NCBI GenBank assembly: GCA_963643175.1
Contig: CAVIJF010000001.1
Location: 196,510-260,509 of the forward strand
Direction of reading: 5' to 3'
DNA: 64,000 nt
Source of the DNA: CAMEON01 sp963643175
GTDB taxonomy: Bacteria > Bacillota > Clostridia > Oscillospirales > CAG-272
A program made the position numbers and the translations under genes. Shown here in pieces: positions 25,851 to 36,100 of the stretch; within the stretch, counting starts at the first letter, position 1, and each line of letters starts with the position of its first letter. Below the pieces are notes generated by a model. The model did no database searches. It was not told the DNA's origin and worked only from the letters and a program-made list of their open reading frames with translations.

Positions 25851-28682
25851 TCAATCCGAGCTGCCCTTGCCGAACAGGCGCACAGACAGACGTGCCAGTG
25901 CGCGGAATGCAAGAAACAGTCCCCCGCCACAGAGCGGGAAAACCAGACTCCAGTAGGGGCGCAGTCCGGAGCCGAGCGTCACAGCCAGCGCTCCGACCCA
26001 CAGGAGCAGGAACGCGAGCAGGAAACAGAAGCCGCTCCGCGTCCGCCGCGTCAGCATCGGATCGGTCAGGTACAGCCCAAGCTGGAGAGTCAGGAGCGAC
26101 AGCCCGGCAAAGCCGTCCAATCCGGCGGTTCCGAAGCTGACGGTCAGCAGCATCCCGATTCCCGCTGTTGTCCACAGGCAGGCGACGGCTCCCCCAGCAC
26201 CGATGAGATCGGCGGACAGAGTTCGCAGAAGCCGACGCCAATCGGCGGGAACCGCCCGCCGCCGCGCGAGCGAGGGAGTCGTATCGTTGACGGACAGGGA
26301 CAGCAGGGCTACCGTATCCGCAACCAGTCCGGACAGCAGCAGCCACGGCGCCCCCAGCAGTGCGGCGCCCATACAGACGGGAACCGCCAACATCAGCACC
26401 CGCAGCAGCTGGGAAATGACAAAGAACCGAACCGCGCCGTTCATGGCGTCCCGGTAGCGTGCCGCCGCTGACAGTGCCTGCCGGACACCCAGAATACCGC
26501 CGCCCTCGCGGCTGACCCGCCTGACCGTCACATCCGAACGGCGGCGGCAGAGATCGGAGGCGCAGGCGGAATCGCGGTTACCGTCGGCGTCGCAGAAGGC
26601 GCCCGGCTCCGGTCCGGCAACGCCTGTTCCGACGGTCTGCACATTCATCGCCGACTGGAACAGCCCCGGGGAGACCGTACAGGCTATGTCTGCCGCTTCC
26701 AGCAGCATTCTGTCCCGTCGCTCTCCTGCCAAAACGCAGAGTTTGCCGCCCTCCGCCCGTCTCGCACGGATATACTCCAGTATGTACGCGGCACTGCACC
26801 CTTCAAAGGCGACCGTGCCACCGCGCCGGTGCGTGATTGCCGGTGTGCGCGGGGCGCCAGCCTTCGGGCGATCGGCGGGGACGGTCACAGTCAGACCGCA
26901 CTCGGACAGCACGCGGGTGTTCTCCTCCGTGACATCATGCAGAAACACCGTGACGCGGATACCGTCCGCCTCCAGGGCGCGGATAGTGCCCTCGGTTTTG
27001 CGGCAGGTATGCGGTCCGTAGGCAACCATGCCTTCCAGACACACACCCTCCGCGCAGGACGACAGCAGGAAACAGGTACGCAGTCCCGCCAGCTTTGCCT
27101 GCCGGAACGTGCGGCGCATGGTCTCCCGCTCCTCCTCGGTCATAGGGCGGTTTCCCTCCCCGTCCGGCAGGAGCGTACAGCCGGTAATGTCCTCAAAGTC
27201 GCCATACAGACCAAGGTCGGTCACGGTTCCGTCCTTCCACCGGATACGCACGGAAAGCTGTTCCCCAGCCTCACCGTTCCGGAGAAGTTCCCCCGCGCCG
27301 ATGCGCAGCTGTACATCCTCCGGGGACAGCTCCGCCCAACCGACCAGCGCGTCCAGCAGGGACAGGCGCTCGCGCAGCAACTCCTCACCCCCGGCGGAAA
27401 CCGGCAGTTTGCCGCCCTCCGTGTCCTGCAGAACCGCCCCGAACAGGTAGGCACAGGCGGCAAATCGCTCTGCCGCCGCATCGGCGCCGGGGCGGGTGCA
27501 GTCGTACCGCCCCGCGCCGATGGTCAGAAATTCCGGGTGTGCCGCCCCGTCGTGCAGTCCGGCAGTACCGACCAGCACCAGCTCGTCCGTCTCATTCAGA
27601 ACATCCAGCGTCTGCGTCGCACGGATCTCCGCCGAGCACGCCACATCCCGCTCCGATGCCGCCATACCGCGCAGGGACGCCCCGATAAACGACGCTCGAA
27701 TCAGTATATGCCCGGTCAGGGAGGTCAGGCAGGGCGTCATCGCCGCCAGCACAATATCCAGCAGGTCATAGCGGCTGCCAAGCGTCAGAATGCCAATGCC
27801 GGTCAGGGGAATAACCAGCACCAGCAGTGCCAGGTTGCACAGGGTCAGCATTCTCTCCGCCCGCCGGAAGGATGCCGGCATTTCGCCGCGCCGGACTGGC
27901 TTTACCCCGCCCGTCAGCGCGCCAAGATGCGTTTGCAGTCCCGTGGCGACCGCCACCGCGCGTGCGCGTCCGCTCTCCACCACGCCGCCCGCGAACACCA
28001 TGTTTGCGGGCGAATGGGAATCGCGCCCGGCAGACAGCACGACCGTCTCCGGATCCTTGGTCAGGTGCACCGAGCGCCGCTCGGCGGGGTCGCCGGAAAG
28101 CACCCGCTCTACCACGCAGAAATCCGGGTCGGCGGTAATCAGGCGGGCATCTGCCGGTACGACGTCACCGGGGTACAGCAGAATAATGTCACCGCGCACC
28201 ACGCCGTCTGCGGCAATGCGGCGCACCCGGCGGTTGCGCAGGACGCGGCACAGCGGCGCCTCCGCAGTCCGCATGGCGGCATCAATGCGTTGCGTGCGGA
28301 TGTAGCACAGCGTACATACGGTCCCGTAGGCGAGCGTCAGACCGAGACAGGCAAGTCCCATTCCGATCCGCCCGAAGAACAGCGCACTCAGGCACACCGC
28401 CGCAAACAGCCACAGCACCGGCTCCCGGCACAGGCGCCGGATGCACTCGGTCGGGGACAGCGTGTCGGTCCGGAACAGCGGCAGGCGCCGTGCGGCAGTC
28501 AGCGGATTCAGCCGCTTTTCCGCCTCCCGGGGGGACAGTCCCGCGTCCGGGTCGGTTCCCAGATGGCGCAGGAGCACCCCCGGCGGCATGGCGGCGGGAT
28601 TGATGCGCCGTCGCGTGCGGCGGCGGGCATCGCCGGCATGACTGCCGGTCGGGGGCGCGTTTTTCTTTTGTTGCGTTGCCAT
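25851..28682 (-). CDS. Degenerate P-type ATPase homologue (pseudoenzyme)
   Basis: Full-length (943 residues) relative of P2-type cation ATPases: N-terminal GVLLRHLGTDPDAGLSPREA, A-domain PGDVVPAD (171-178), and transmembrane segments near 88-130, 280-330 and 750-930. Every catalytic signature is altered. TGES is SGDP (196-199). The TM4 PEGL position reads PCLT (317-320). The phosphorylation site DKTGT is replaced by VGTAG (371-375), with Val where the catalytic Asp should be. The TGD position reads LHD (581-583). GDGVND reads GERRDR (653-658). It therefore cannot be phosphorylated by the known mechanism, yet the frame is open. Its ribosome binding site TAAGGAT overlaps the stop of the Clp gene, so the two are coupled. 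Confidence 0.85.
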   Translation of the reverse strand: MATQQKKNAPPTGSHAGDARRRTRRRINPAAMPPGVLLRHLGTDPDAGLSPREAEKRLNPLTAARRLPLFRTDTLSPTECIRRLCREPVLWLFAAVCLSALFFGRIGMGLACLGLTLAYGTVCTLCYIRTQRIDAAMRTAEAPLCRVLRNRRVRRIAADGVVRGDIILLYPGDVVPADARLITADPDFCVVERVLSGDPAERRSVHLTKDPETVVLSAGRDSHSPANMVFAGGVVESGRARAVAVATGLQTHLGALTGGVKPVRRGEMPASFRRAERMLTLCNLALLVLVIPLTGIGILTLGSRYDLLDIVLAAMTPCLTSLTGHILIRASFIGASLRGMAASERDVACSAEIRATQTLDVLNETDELVLVGTAGLHDGAAHPEFLTIGAGRYDCTRPGADAAAERFAACAYLFGAVLQDTEGGKLPVSAGGEELLRERLSLLDALVGWAELSPEDVQLRIGAGELLRNGEAGEQLSVRIRWKDGTVTDLGLYGDFEDITGCTLLPDGEGNRPMTEEERETMRRTFRQAKLAGLRTCFLLSSCAEGVCLEGMVAYGPHTCRKTEGTIRALEADGIRVTVFLHDVTEENTRVLSECGLTVTVPADRPKAGAPRTPAITHRRGGTVAFEGCSAAYILEYIRARRAEGGKLCVLAGERRDRMLLEAADIACTVSPGLFQSAMNVQTVGTGVAGPEPGAFCDADGNRDSACASDLCRRRSDVTVRRVSREGGGILGVRQALSAAARYRDAMNGAVRFFVISQLLRVLMLAVPVCMGAALLGAPWLLLSGLVADTVALLSLSVNDTTPSLARRRAVPADWRRLLRTLSADLIGAGGAVACLWTTAGIGMLLTVSFGTAGLDGFAGLSLLTLQLGLYLTDPMLTRRTRSGFCFLLAFLLLWVGALAVTLGSGLRPYWSLVFPLCGGGLFLAFRALARLSVRLFGKGSSD

Positions 28683-28691
28683 AGCAAATCC

Positions 28692-31035
28692 TTACATGGC
28701 ATCCAATGCCAGCTTGCCGTCACGGACAGACAGGCGAACCTGCGACAGCGTGCGGTTGTAATCGGCAATGACCGCCTCCGCGAGGGGATCCTCGACGTTG
28801 CGCTGAATATAGCGGCGCATATTCCGTGCGCCGTAGCGCTCGGAGAAGGATTCCTCCGCGATGAAGCGCACGACCGGCTCGGTATACGTGAAGGTCAGCC
28901 CCCGCTCCTCCAGCACCGCCCTCAGCTCGTCCAGCATAATCCGGGCAATGGCGGCAAAGTCCTCCCGGCTCAGCGGGCGGAACGTGATAACCTCGTCAAC
29001 CCGGTTTATAAACTCTGGGCGCAGGAAGCCCTGCAATGCCTTCATGGTAGCATCGTCTGCCGCCTGCTCGGAGGCGCCGGAGAAGCCGATCTGCGCCGTC
29101 CGGTGCTCGGAACCGGCATTGGTGGTCATGACAATGATGGTATTTTCAAAGTTGACGGTCTTGCCGTGCGCATCGGTCAGGCGTCCGTCATCCAGAATCT
29201 GGAGCAGGATATTCAGCACCTCGGGGTGCGCCTTCTCTATCTCGTCAAGCAGCACGACCGAGTAGGGCTTGCGGCGTATCTTCTCGGTCAGCTGTCCGGC
29301 ATCGTCATAGCCGACATAGCCGGGGGGCGACCCGATGAGGCGGCTGACCGATTCCTTTTCCATAAATTCCGACATATCCAGCCGGATCAGCGTTTCCGGG
29401 ACATGGAACAGGTCGTCCGCCAGACGTTTGACCAACTCGGTCTTGCCGACGCCGGTCGGTCCGGCGAAAATGAAGGACACCGGCTTGTGCTTGGCGCTGA
29501 CGCCTGCGCGGTTGCGCTTGACGGCACGCGCCACGGCGGCGACAGCCCGATCCTGCCCGACAATATGCGTTTTCAGCCGCTGTTCCAGCTTGTCTACCTG
29601 CTCAAATTCGCTTTCTGTGATGGAGGACGCCGGAATGCCCGTCCAGATTTCCACAACCTGTGCAAGATCCGCGGCAGTCAGCGTGACCGCTTCGCAGTCC
29701 TTTTCCAGCTCGGACAGCCGCGCGGTCATCTGCAGTTCCTTAGCCTTGATGCCCGCCAACTCCTCGTACTTTTTCTGCTCATCCCGCCCGTCCGGCGCCT
29801 TTTCGGTCACGTTTTCCAGTTCCTCGCGGCGCTCCCGGAGTTTAAGCAGTTTATCCCGGATTTCATAGCTTTCGTTCAGCGGTGCAGAGGACAGCGACAG
29901 GCTCGCCGCCGCCTCGTCCAGCAGGTCGATTGCCTTGTCCGGCAGGTACCGGTCCGTGATGTAGCGCTCCGACATGGCGGCGGCGCGGCGCAGTATCTCG
30001 TCCGGGATGCGGATGTGGTGGAACGCTTCATAGTAATGCTTGATGCCGCGCAGCATCTCCACGGATTCATCCACCGACGGCTCCTCCACCATAACCGGCT
30101 GGAACCGCCGCTCTAACGCGGTATCCTTCTCGATGTACTTGCGGTACTCGGTCAGCGTCGTCGCACCGATCAGCTGTACCTCCCCGCGCGAGAGTGCCGG
30201 TTTTAGGATATTGGCGGCGTTGGAGGAGCCTTCCGCCTGCCCGGAGCCGACGATATTGTGAACCTCATCTATGACCAGAATAATGTTGCCTTCCGCCTTC
30301 ACCTCGTTCAGAAGCCCCAGAATACGGGTTTCAAACTGTCCGCGGAACTGTGTTCCGGCGACCAGTGCGGTCAGATCGACCAGCCAGACTTCCTTGCCCC
30401 TGAGTTTGTACGGAACCTGACCGGCGGCGATACGGATAGCGAGCGCTTCCGCGATNNNNNNNNNNTGTCTTGCCGACGCCCGGTTCACCGATGAGGCAGG
30501 GATTGTTCTTCTGCCGCCGGCAGAGTATCTGCGTCACGCGGGCAAGCTCCCGCTCTCTGCCGACGATGCTGTCCAGTTTGCCAGCGCGCGCCGCGTCGGT
30601 CAGGCAGGTGCAGTAGGTCGGGAGAAATCTCAGCTGTTTCTTTTCCCGGCCGTCGGCTTCCCGCTCCTTCCGCGTCCGGCGTCCGCCGACCTGCTCCCCG
30701 GACGGCTGGTCGTCCTGCCGCTTATCGGGAACGGAGGAATCCGTCAGTCCCATATCCTCAAACAGGCGCGGAATATCAATCGCCGGGGCGCCGCCGTCCT
30801 CCAGATCGTCCTGATCGGACGGAACCAGCGAATCCGACACCGAGTCCTCCATGCTTTCCAACTGTTCCGGCGTGATGCCCATCCGCTTGGTGATGTCACC
30901 CAACGCCTGATTGACCGGAAGTCCGGATTCGCGTGCGCACCGGAGGCAAAGCCCCTCGCTGGTACGCTGTCCGTTCTCCAGTTTTGTTATAAAAACCACA
31001 GCCATCCGCTTGTGGCATTTTGAACACATAACCAT
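28692..31035 (-). CDS. Clp-family AAA+ unfoldase with N-terminal McsA-like zinc ribbon (interrupted by assembly gap)
   Basis: A two-ring Clp/Hsp100 ATPase that should feed proteins to ClpP. The N-terminus MCSKCHKRM...GLCLRC is a zinc ribbon like that of McsA, in place of the usual Clp N-domain, followed by an acidic linker. D1 has GEPGVGKT (cut by Ns), VAGTQFRGQFETR and ILVIDEVHNI; a middle coiled coil follows. D2 has AGPTGVGKT, the pore loop GYVGY and VVLLDEIEKAHPE. The tripeptide IGF in TAQIGFSG matches the ClpP-docking loop. The ten Ns at 30456-30465 fall right after Walker A and break the frame on paper; homology predicts only about one missing codon. Start 31035 is a choice between ATGs at 31035 and 31029 and a GTG at 31056. 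Confidence 0.88.
30456..30465. other. Assembly gap (10 N)
   Basis: Ten undetermined bases lie inside the first Walker A region of the Clp gene. The flanking codons read GVGKT before and IAEALAIRIA after, which in homologues are separated by a single residue, so the real gap is probably 3 bases. Confidence 0.97.
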
Positions 31036-31116
31036 ACGTTCCGTTTTTCCTTTCACCCGGAGAGGCTTCTCTCCGGCAGACAGTGTATGCGGGAATTCCT
31101 ACAAATACCCGATGAT

Positions 31117-31145
31117 ATATTACCATGTTTTTTGCCGCTTGTCAA
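31117..31145 (-). promoter_or_regulatory. Promoter of the Clp/pseudo-ATPase operon
   Basis: TTGACA (31140-31145, minus strand) and TAATAT (31117-31122), spacer 17, extended -10 CATGG. No CIRCE element and no CtsR heptad repeat was found next to it. Confidence 0.8.
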
Positions 31146-31186
31146 GGGCGGCGGGGTGAATTTTCACGGTAGCAACAGTGACCATG

Positions 31187-31227
31187 CCGCCATCCCGGCA
31201 GGAAAAGATGTCCTGCCGGGATGGCGG
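31187..31227. repeat. Perfect 17-bp inverted repeat between divergent promoters
   Basis: CCGCCATCCCGGCAGGA (31187-31203) and its exact complement (31211-31227) are separated by AAAGATG. It lies between the minus promoter (31117-31145) and the plus promoter (31297-31325), so neither transcript should contain it. It could be a protein-binding site or a leftover terminator. Confidence 0.75.
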
Positions 31228-31296
31228 GGTTTGTTGCTTTGTTACGCCGGGACTGCCGCTCTGTGTGTCGTTTCCGTGATTTTTTGGCAGAACGTA

Positions 31297-31325
31297 TTGA
31301 CAGAAGAAACTGTTCATGATATAAT
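31297..31325 (+). promoter_or_regulatory. Promoter of the 31.5 kb membrane-protein gene
   Basis: TTGACA (31297-31302) and TATAAT (31320-31325) with a 17-base spacer and CATGA before the -10: a near-perfect consensus promoter. The leader to the start codon is about 125 bases. Confidence 0.88.
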
Positions 31326-31458
31326 AACTGTGTGTTTTCGTACATAGTAGCCGTGCCGCTGCGATCGCGCAGACCGGCGGCTGGAAGAGTCGCCTGCAAA
31401 CAGCAGGCATCCGGATGATATGCCGCGCCTGCGTGATGCGGCTGGGAAAGGAAAACTC

Positions 31459-32301
31459 ATGAGTCAACTTTTGGGATTCGGTATAATCGGATTATTGGGA
31501 GCATTTCTTCTTGTCCTGCTGATTGCGGCAGTGGCGGGTATCGTTCACGCCATACGTGAATCGGTGCGCCTGCACCGCAAACCGCCGATGCTGTCGTTTG
31601 TCCTGTGGGGCGTGTCGCTGTTTTCGTTCATAGCGTACATTGCCTCGCGTGTCCTGTGGAACGTCCTGAGCATAGACCTTTACATACTTGGCAGATTCGG
31701 GGATTTCTGGCAGAAATTCCTGCTCGGCGCCTTCTTTGTCTGCCTGACGACTGCGACGGGTTTCTATGTCTTTCTCTCCTTCCGCACGCCAGCCGGAAGG
31801 CACGGTCATGACGACAGGGATGATGAGGACGATGAGGATGACGTTCTGGACGAGGAGGATCTGGAGGATCTCCGCCGCCGCGCCGCCATGCGCGATGCCG
31901 AGGCGAAGCACAACAGAATCAGCCAGCTTCTGTCGGTTGCAGTGCCGCTGGTTCTGGATGCCATTCTGATCGGACTGCTTATTGTCACAGGTGTGATTGT
32001 GCAGTATAAGCACAATGTAACGGAACTGCATTCACCGGATGGAAACCGCGTGATTTACGTGGATAACGGCACGCTTACCATGAACGGCTACATTCAGGGC
32101 AGCGCACCGTATGTCTTTACGTATGAAAAGGTGAACCCCTTCATGGTTGCCAAACTGGACCGCCCAGCCGGGCAGGACGCTCCCTCTGTGCTGGACGTCA
32201 GCGAGGAGAACCTGATCTGGAAGGAGGACAGACTCCGTATCCTGTACGGAAACACTTGTGTAGACTACTTCTATTACGGGGTCGAGCCGACGGAGGAGTA
32301 A
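31459..32301 (+). CDS. Membrane protein of unknown function with acidic loop
   Basis: Not recognised. The 280-residue product begins MSQLLGFGIIGLLGAF and has four predicted transmembrane helices: about residues 4-30, 44-66, 80-103 and 155-178. An acidic cytoplasmic-type loop (DDRDDEDDEDDVLDEEDLEDL, about 117-138) lies between helices three and four. The C-terminal 100 residues are soluble and beta-rich. The start at 31459 is chosen for AAAGGA six bases upstream; an ATG 13 codons earlier has none. It is monocistronic with a strong promoter and terminator, suggesting steady expression. Confidence 0.78.
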   Translation: MSQLLGFGIIGLLGAFLLVLLIAAVAGIVHAIRESVRLHRKPPMLSFVLWGVSLFSFIAYIASRVLWNVLSIDLYILGRFGDFWQKFLLGAFFVCLTTATGFYVFLSFRTPAGRHGHDDRDDEDDEDDVLDEEDLEDLRRRAAMRDAEAKHNRISQLLSVAVPLVLDAILIGLLIVTGVIVQYKHNVTELHSPDGNRVIYVDNGTLTMNGYIQGSAPYVFTYEKVNPFMVAKLDRPAGQDAPSVLDVSEENLIWKEDRLRILYGNTCVDYFYYGVEPTEE

Positions 32302-32326
32302 CGCCGGCGGGCGCGACCGGTCAGAT

Positions 32327-32372
32327 AAAAAAGCAGGGATGCAACCTTTGTGGGTTGCATCCCTGCTTTTTT
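32327..32372. terminator. Bidirectional terminator
   Basis: AAGCAGGGATGCAACC pairs perfectly with GGTTGCATCCCTGCTT, flanked by AAAA on the left and TTTT on the right. It separates the convergent membrane-protein gene and the EEP-family gene. Confidence 0.95.
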
Positions 32373-32407
32373 CAGCCAATTGGCGGCTGGCAGCCGGGTT
32401 GCCCCAA

Positions 32408-33151
32408 TCAATCCCCCGTCAGCGAAAACCGTGCCCAGAAGAGATTGTGGTCAGACTCGCCGCCGACGCGCATACCGCACGCGGTCAGCGTCAGCGCCGT
32501 GCTGTCGTATACAATGTTGTCTATCGCCATAGGCGGCTCACGGAAGGTTTGGAACCGCGCTCCCTGCGGGCGGTCGGGTGCCAGCGCGTTGGCAAGTGCA
32601 GCGCGACCATCCAGCAGCGGCTGAAGCTCGGAGTAGGTTTCGGTATTGAAATCGCCGGTCAGGACAAACGCCTCGTCCGCCGGTATGCGCCGGATTCCCG
32701 CACGCAGTACCTCAATCTGCGGTCTGCGGCTGGCGGGATTCTCAAAAGCAAGGTGCGTGTTGAGCAGATGCAGGAGACGTCCGGGCTTTCCGTTTTCCTC
32801 CAGACGGATTACCGCGTGCATACAGGAGCGCGGCTCCTCCCCCTCCCGGTGCGGGAGGGGGAGGCAGGTCAGGCGCTCGGGATATACCGACGGAAACCGG
32901 GACAGGAACGCAATTCCGTACTCCCCGCCGTCATACGGCATGGCGGGGGAGAAGCGCCCGTAGCGCCACCCCAGCAGGCGGAGCAGCTCGCTCAGCCCGT
33001 CCGTCCCGCCGGCGCGGTGCGTGCGCCGATCCACTTCCTGCAGACCGACTATGTCGGCGCCGCTCTCCCGGATTACGGCGGCAAGCTGCGCCCAGTCATA
33101 CCTGACCGCCGCCCCGTGCAGAATGTTGTAGGATGCGACTGTCAGGTTCAT
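32408..33151 (-). CDS. Endonuclease/exonuclease/phosphatase-family protein
   Basis: A 247-residue EEP-fold hydrolase. Motifs are the N-terminal ASYNILHG, IVGLQEVDRR (catalytic Glu), LNTHLAF, LTGDFNTE and the final DHNLFWARF with SDH. Family members cleave phosphodiesters in nucleic acids, lipids or nucleotides; the compact length and cytoplasmic location give no firm substrate. The start overlaps the end of the large lipoprotein gene region (one base apart), and no strong ribosome binding site is present, so coupled translation is likely. It is the last gene before the terminator. Confidence 0.88.
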   Translation of the reverse strand: MNLTVASYNILHGAAVRYDWAQLAAVIRESGADIVGLQEVDRRTHRAGGTDGLSELLRLLGWRYGRFSPAMPYDGGEYGIAFLSRFPSVYPERLTCLPLPHREGEEPRSCMHAVIRLEENGKPGRLLHLLNTHLAFENPASRRPQIEVLRAGIRRIPADEAFVLTGDFNTETYSELQPLLDGRAALANALAPDRPQGARFQTFREPPMAIDNIVYDSTALTLTACGMRVGGESDHNLFWARFSLTGD

Positions 33152-33152
33152 A

Positions 33153-36100
33153 TCAGCGCTTCACATCCCTGTCCAGGAGGTCAAAGGTCACGCCGCCCAC
33201 GTGCGGATTGCTGTTCTTCTGCACGCGACGCTTCTCAAGGAACTTGATGCCGACAGAATCCTGCTGGAGCGTACCCAGCATATTCTCAATGTGTAACCCC
33301 GTCTCGCTGGCGCCGTCCTCCGTGCGGAATTCCACGCGCACCTCGGCACCGGTCATCGGCAGCTGGTTGGACAGGACGTAGCGGTAGGGAGTCAGCGTAC
33401 CGTTCAGCTCAAACTCCACCACGGAGGCGGGCATCTCACAGCCGCTGTTATACACCGAGAAGCGGACGTATGCCTTGCCCACGCCTGTGTAGGATGCGCG
33501 AAGCGTCAGCTCCACCATATCGGAATTCTTGATGAAGGGCGTCAGAACGCCGGTCGAGTAGACGTTGGTGCAGCCCTCCATCGACTGACTGAGCGCATCC
33601 AGCGTCGTGACTTTGACGTAAGAATGGAACGGAACCACATACACGGTGCCTTCCCACTTTCCGTCTGCCGTCACGGACTTGAGCAGTCCCTGACCGTTGG
33701 ATCCGTCGCCGTCGCCAATCTGGATGATGTTGTAGGAAACGCCGTCACGGACAACGCCCACGGACGAGGTTGTGCCGCCGGTGTAGCCCGGGCGGGGCAT
33801 ATTCTTCGATGCCAACAATTCTATGGCTTCCTTCTCTGCATTGGCCTGGCTGTCGCTGAAGGTGATATGGTGCAGCATCCGGACGCCGCGGTTCCACATA
33901 TACTCCAGCTGCGTGTAAGCGTCAGCGCCGCTGTCCTGCAGGGCGCAGTACTCACCGATGGAAATATTCCACTGTCCCGCACGGTTGGCAACAGTGATCC
34001 AGTTGTCGCCGCTGTTGGCAATATATCCGTAGCGCGTGCCGCCGTAGGATGTGCCACAGGTCAGGACGGTATCAATGGGGGAAATGCGGGTGTCTGCCTG
34101 CCCGAGGAAACCGGACACGGCTTCTCCTTCCGGAATCTGATGCGCCGAAATGGACTCGGGCGGATACCCGGCAATCAGTGCCTCGCGGTATGCCTCCATG
34201 ATGCGCTTGCTGACAATATAGCGGTTGTACAGTGCCCACTGCGTGAAGTAATCGCCTGCGTACTTGTCCCAGTCACCGCGACCGCTCTCACGCGGCGGGT
34301 CGATTTCCTCCACGCTGGCGAAGGTGGTTCCCAGCTTTTCGTTGATCTGCTCCAGCGTTCCGTACTGCTGCAACAGGTACAGGCGGAAGCCCTGAATCAT
34401 ATTCTGGTTATAGTCTCCGACCGAGCCGGGCACATTGATTTCGTGCTCATGCACGGGCGACACACCCACCAAATGCTCCGGGTTGCCGTTCTCACCCCGG
34501 AATTCCACCACCATGGAGCGCAGGAAGGAGCGCAGCGGATAAATACGCAGCTTGGCAAGGTCAAGGATACCGTCCGCATAGGTGCCGATATAGAAACTGG
34601 ATTCCAGTTCCAGATATTCGGACGCCTCGCCGTTCTTTCCGATCGAAATGTAGTCGTGTGCGCCGGTATAGGAATTCACGTAATTCTGCAGATGGGCGGT
34701 GGCGGAAATCTTGTTCCAGCGGTGTGTGAAGCACGGCTCAAGGAACATATGGCTTGAGCGGAAGGAATTGATATATCCGCTGATGCCGCCGAAGGCATAG
34801 TTCGCATAGGTGGCGCTGTCAAAGACCTGTTCCACCTTTTCCGAAGTGGAGGCACTGTTCAGCTTGCTTATGATGCCGTTGGACAGGTCACAGCGGATAT
34901 GCTGGAAGGAGCCGGTACTGACGTAGGTGTCATCGTTATCATTCCAGTAACGGGCGGTGTAGAACACGTTTTCGCGGAACGCGACGTCAAGAAGACCGCT
35001 GTTCCCTCCGTCATAGTCATACGTGACCACAAACGAACGGTTCTCCTCGCCCTCTACTTCAGGCAGGGTCACAATGTACCGTTCCCCGACATTGGCGGAA
35101 GCATACACACCGGTCGCCGTGTCCGGCAGAGAAATGCCGCTGTTCCGGAATTCGGCGGTACGTGCATTCCCCTCGTAGACAAGCTGCTTTGCCTTAAAAT
35201 GCAGGATAATGCTGTCCTCCGTGCCGTCATTCATGGTGCGCACGGTGGCGGCGACCTCAAGGGTCTCGCCGTCTGTCGTTGGCAGTGCGAAGGCGCAGTC
35301 CAGCGTGTTCCGGCTGATGACCGACCCGTCCGCCAGATTGATCAGTACTGTCGGCAGCTTGCCGTCAGCCGTCATGCTCTGGGACAGGACAAGCAGGGTT
35401 TCGTCCTTGCTGCCCGCCACGAAGTGTCCCGTCAGGATGGTGTAGGGTCCCTCCATGATGGGGCTGAGCGTAATCTCCATGCGCAGGGTGCCGAACGTAT
35501 CAAACACACGGATGTCTCCGTTCCTGCCGTCGTGCTTTACAAAGGCAGCCGTTGCAATCAGCGTTTCGTTGCCGACCTGTGCAGCCGCTACCTGCACACC
35601 GCCGCGGACGGACGGGTCAAACGCAAGGAACTGTGCCGTGACCGTCTGCTGCTGATTCAGGACGCGCACAACCGTATGGTTCGCCTCGTTTGTGCCGTCT
35701 CCCATGAAGTAACCCTCGCCCGCCACGATGCGCGGTCCCGCCGTCACACCGTCAACGGCGCCGATCTGGGCAAAGTAGACGCTGGACTGCACGCCCAGAT
35801 TCAGATCCGGCGCGGTGTAGTAGACAGCGTTGTTTTTCCCGTTGGAGATGCGGTCAGGCAGATCGATGAAGGCATTGACGATGTCCTCCTCCGAGGCGTC
35901 GGTCATGTACAGGTACATTGCCTCCAGCGTGTAGAGATCATGGTAGGTATCCAGCGTTTCGCCGCCGTCAAAGAACATGACCAGCTTGTGGTCGTACACC
36001 AGCACCTTCTTGCCGAGATCGGCGGCAATCAGCTGCGGCGCCGCCATGCCGGTCAGAGCACCGCCGGTCACGCCGTAGGTATCGTACACAAAGTCCGCCA

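Noticed and set aside
26829..30116. Long plus-strand open frame of about 1095 codons
   Set aside because: Antisense shadow of the P-type ATPase homologue and Clp genes, without a start signal or domain content.
31117..31260. CIRCE or CtsR operator at the Clp promoter
   Set aside because: Neither the TTAGCACTC inverted repeat nor the GGTCAAA heptad repeat is present.
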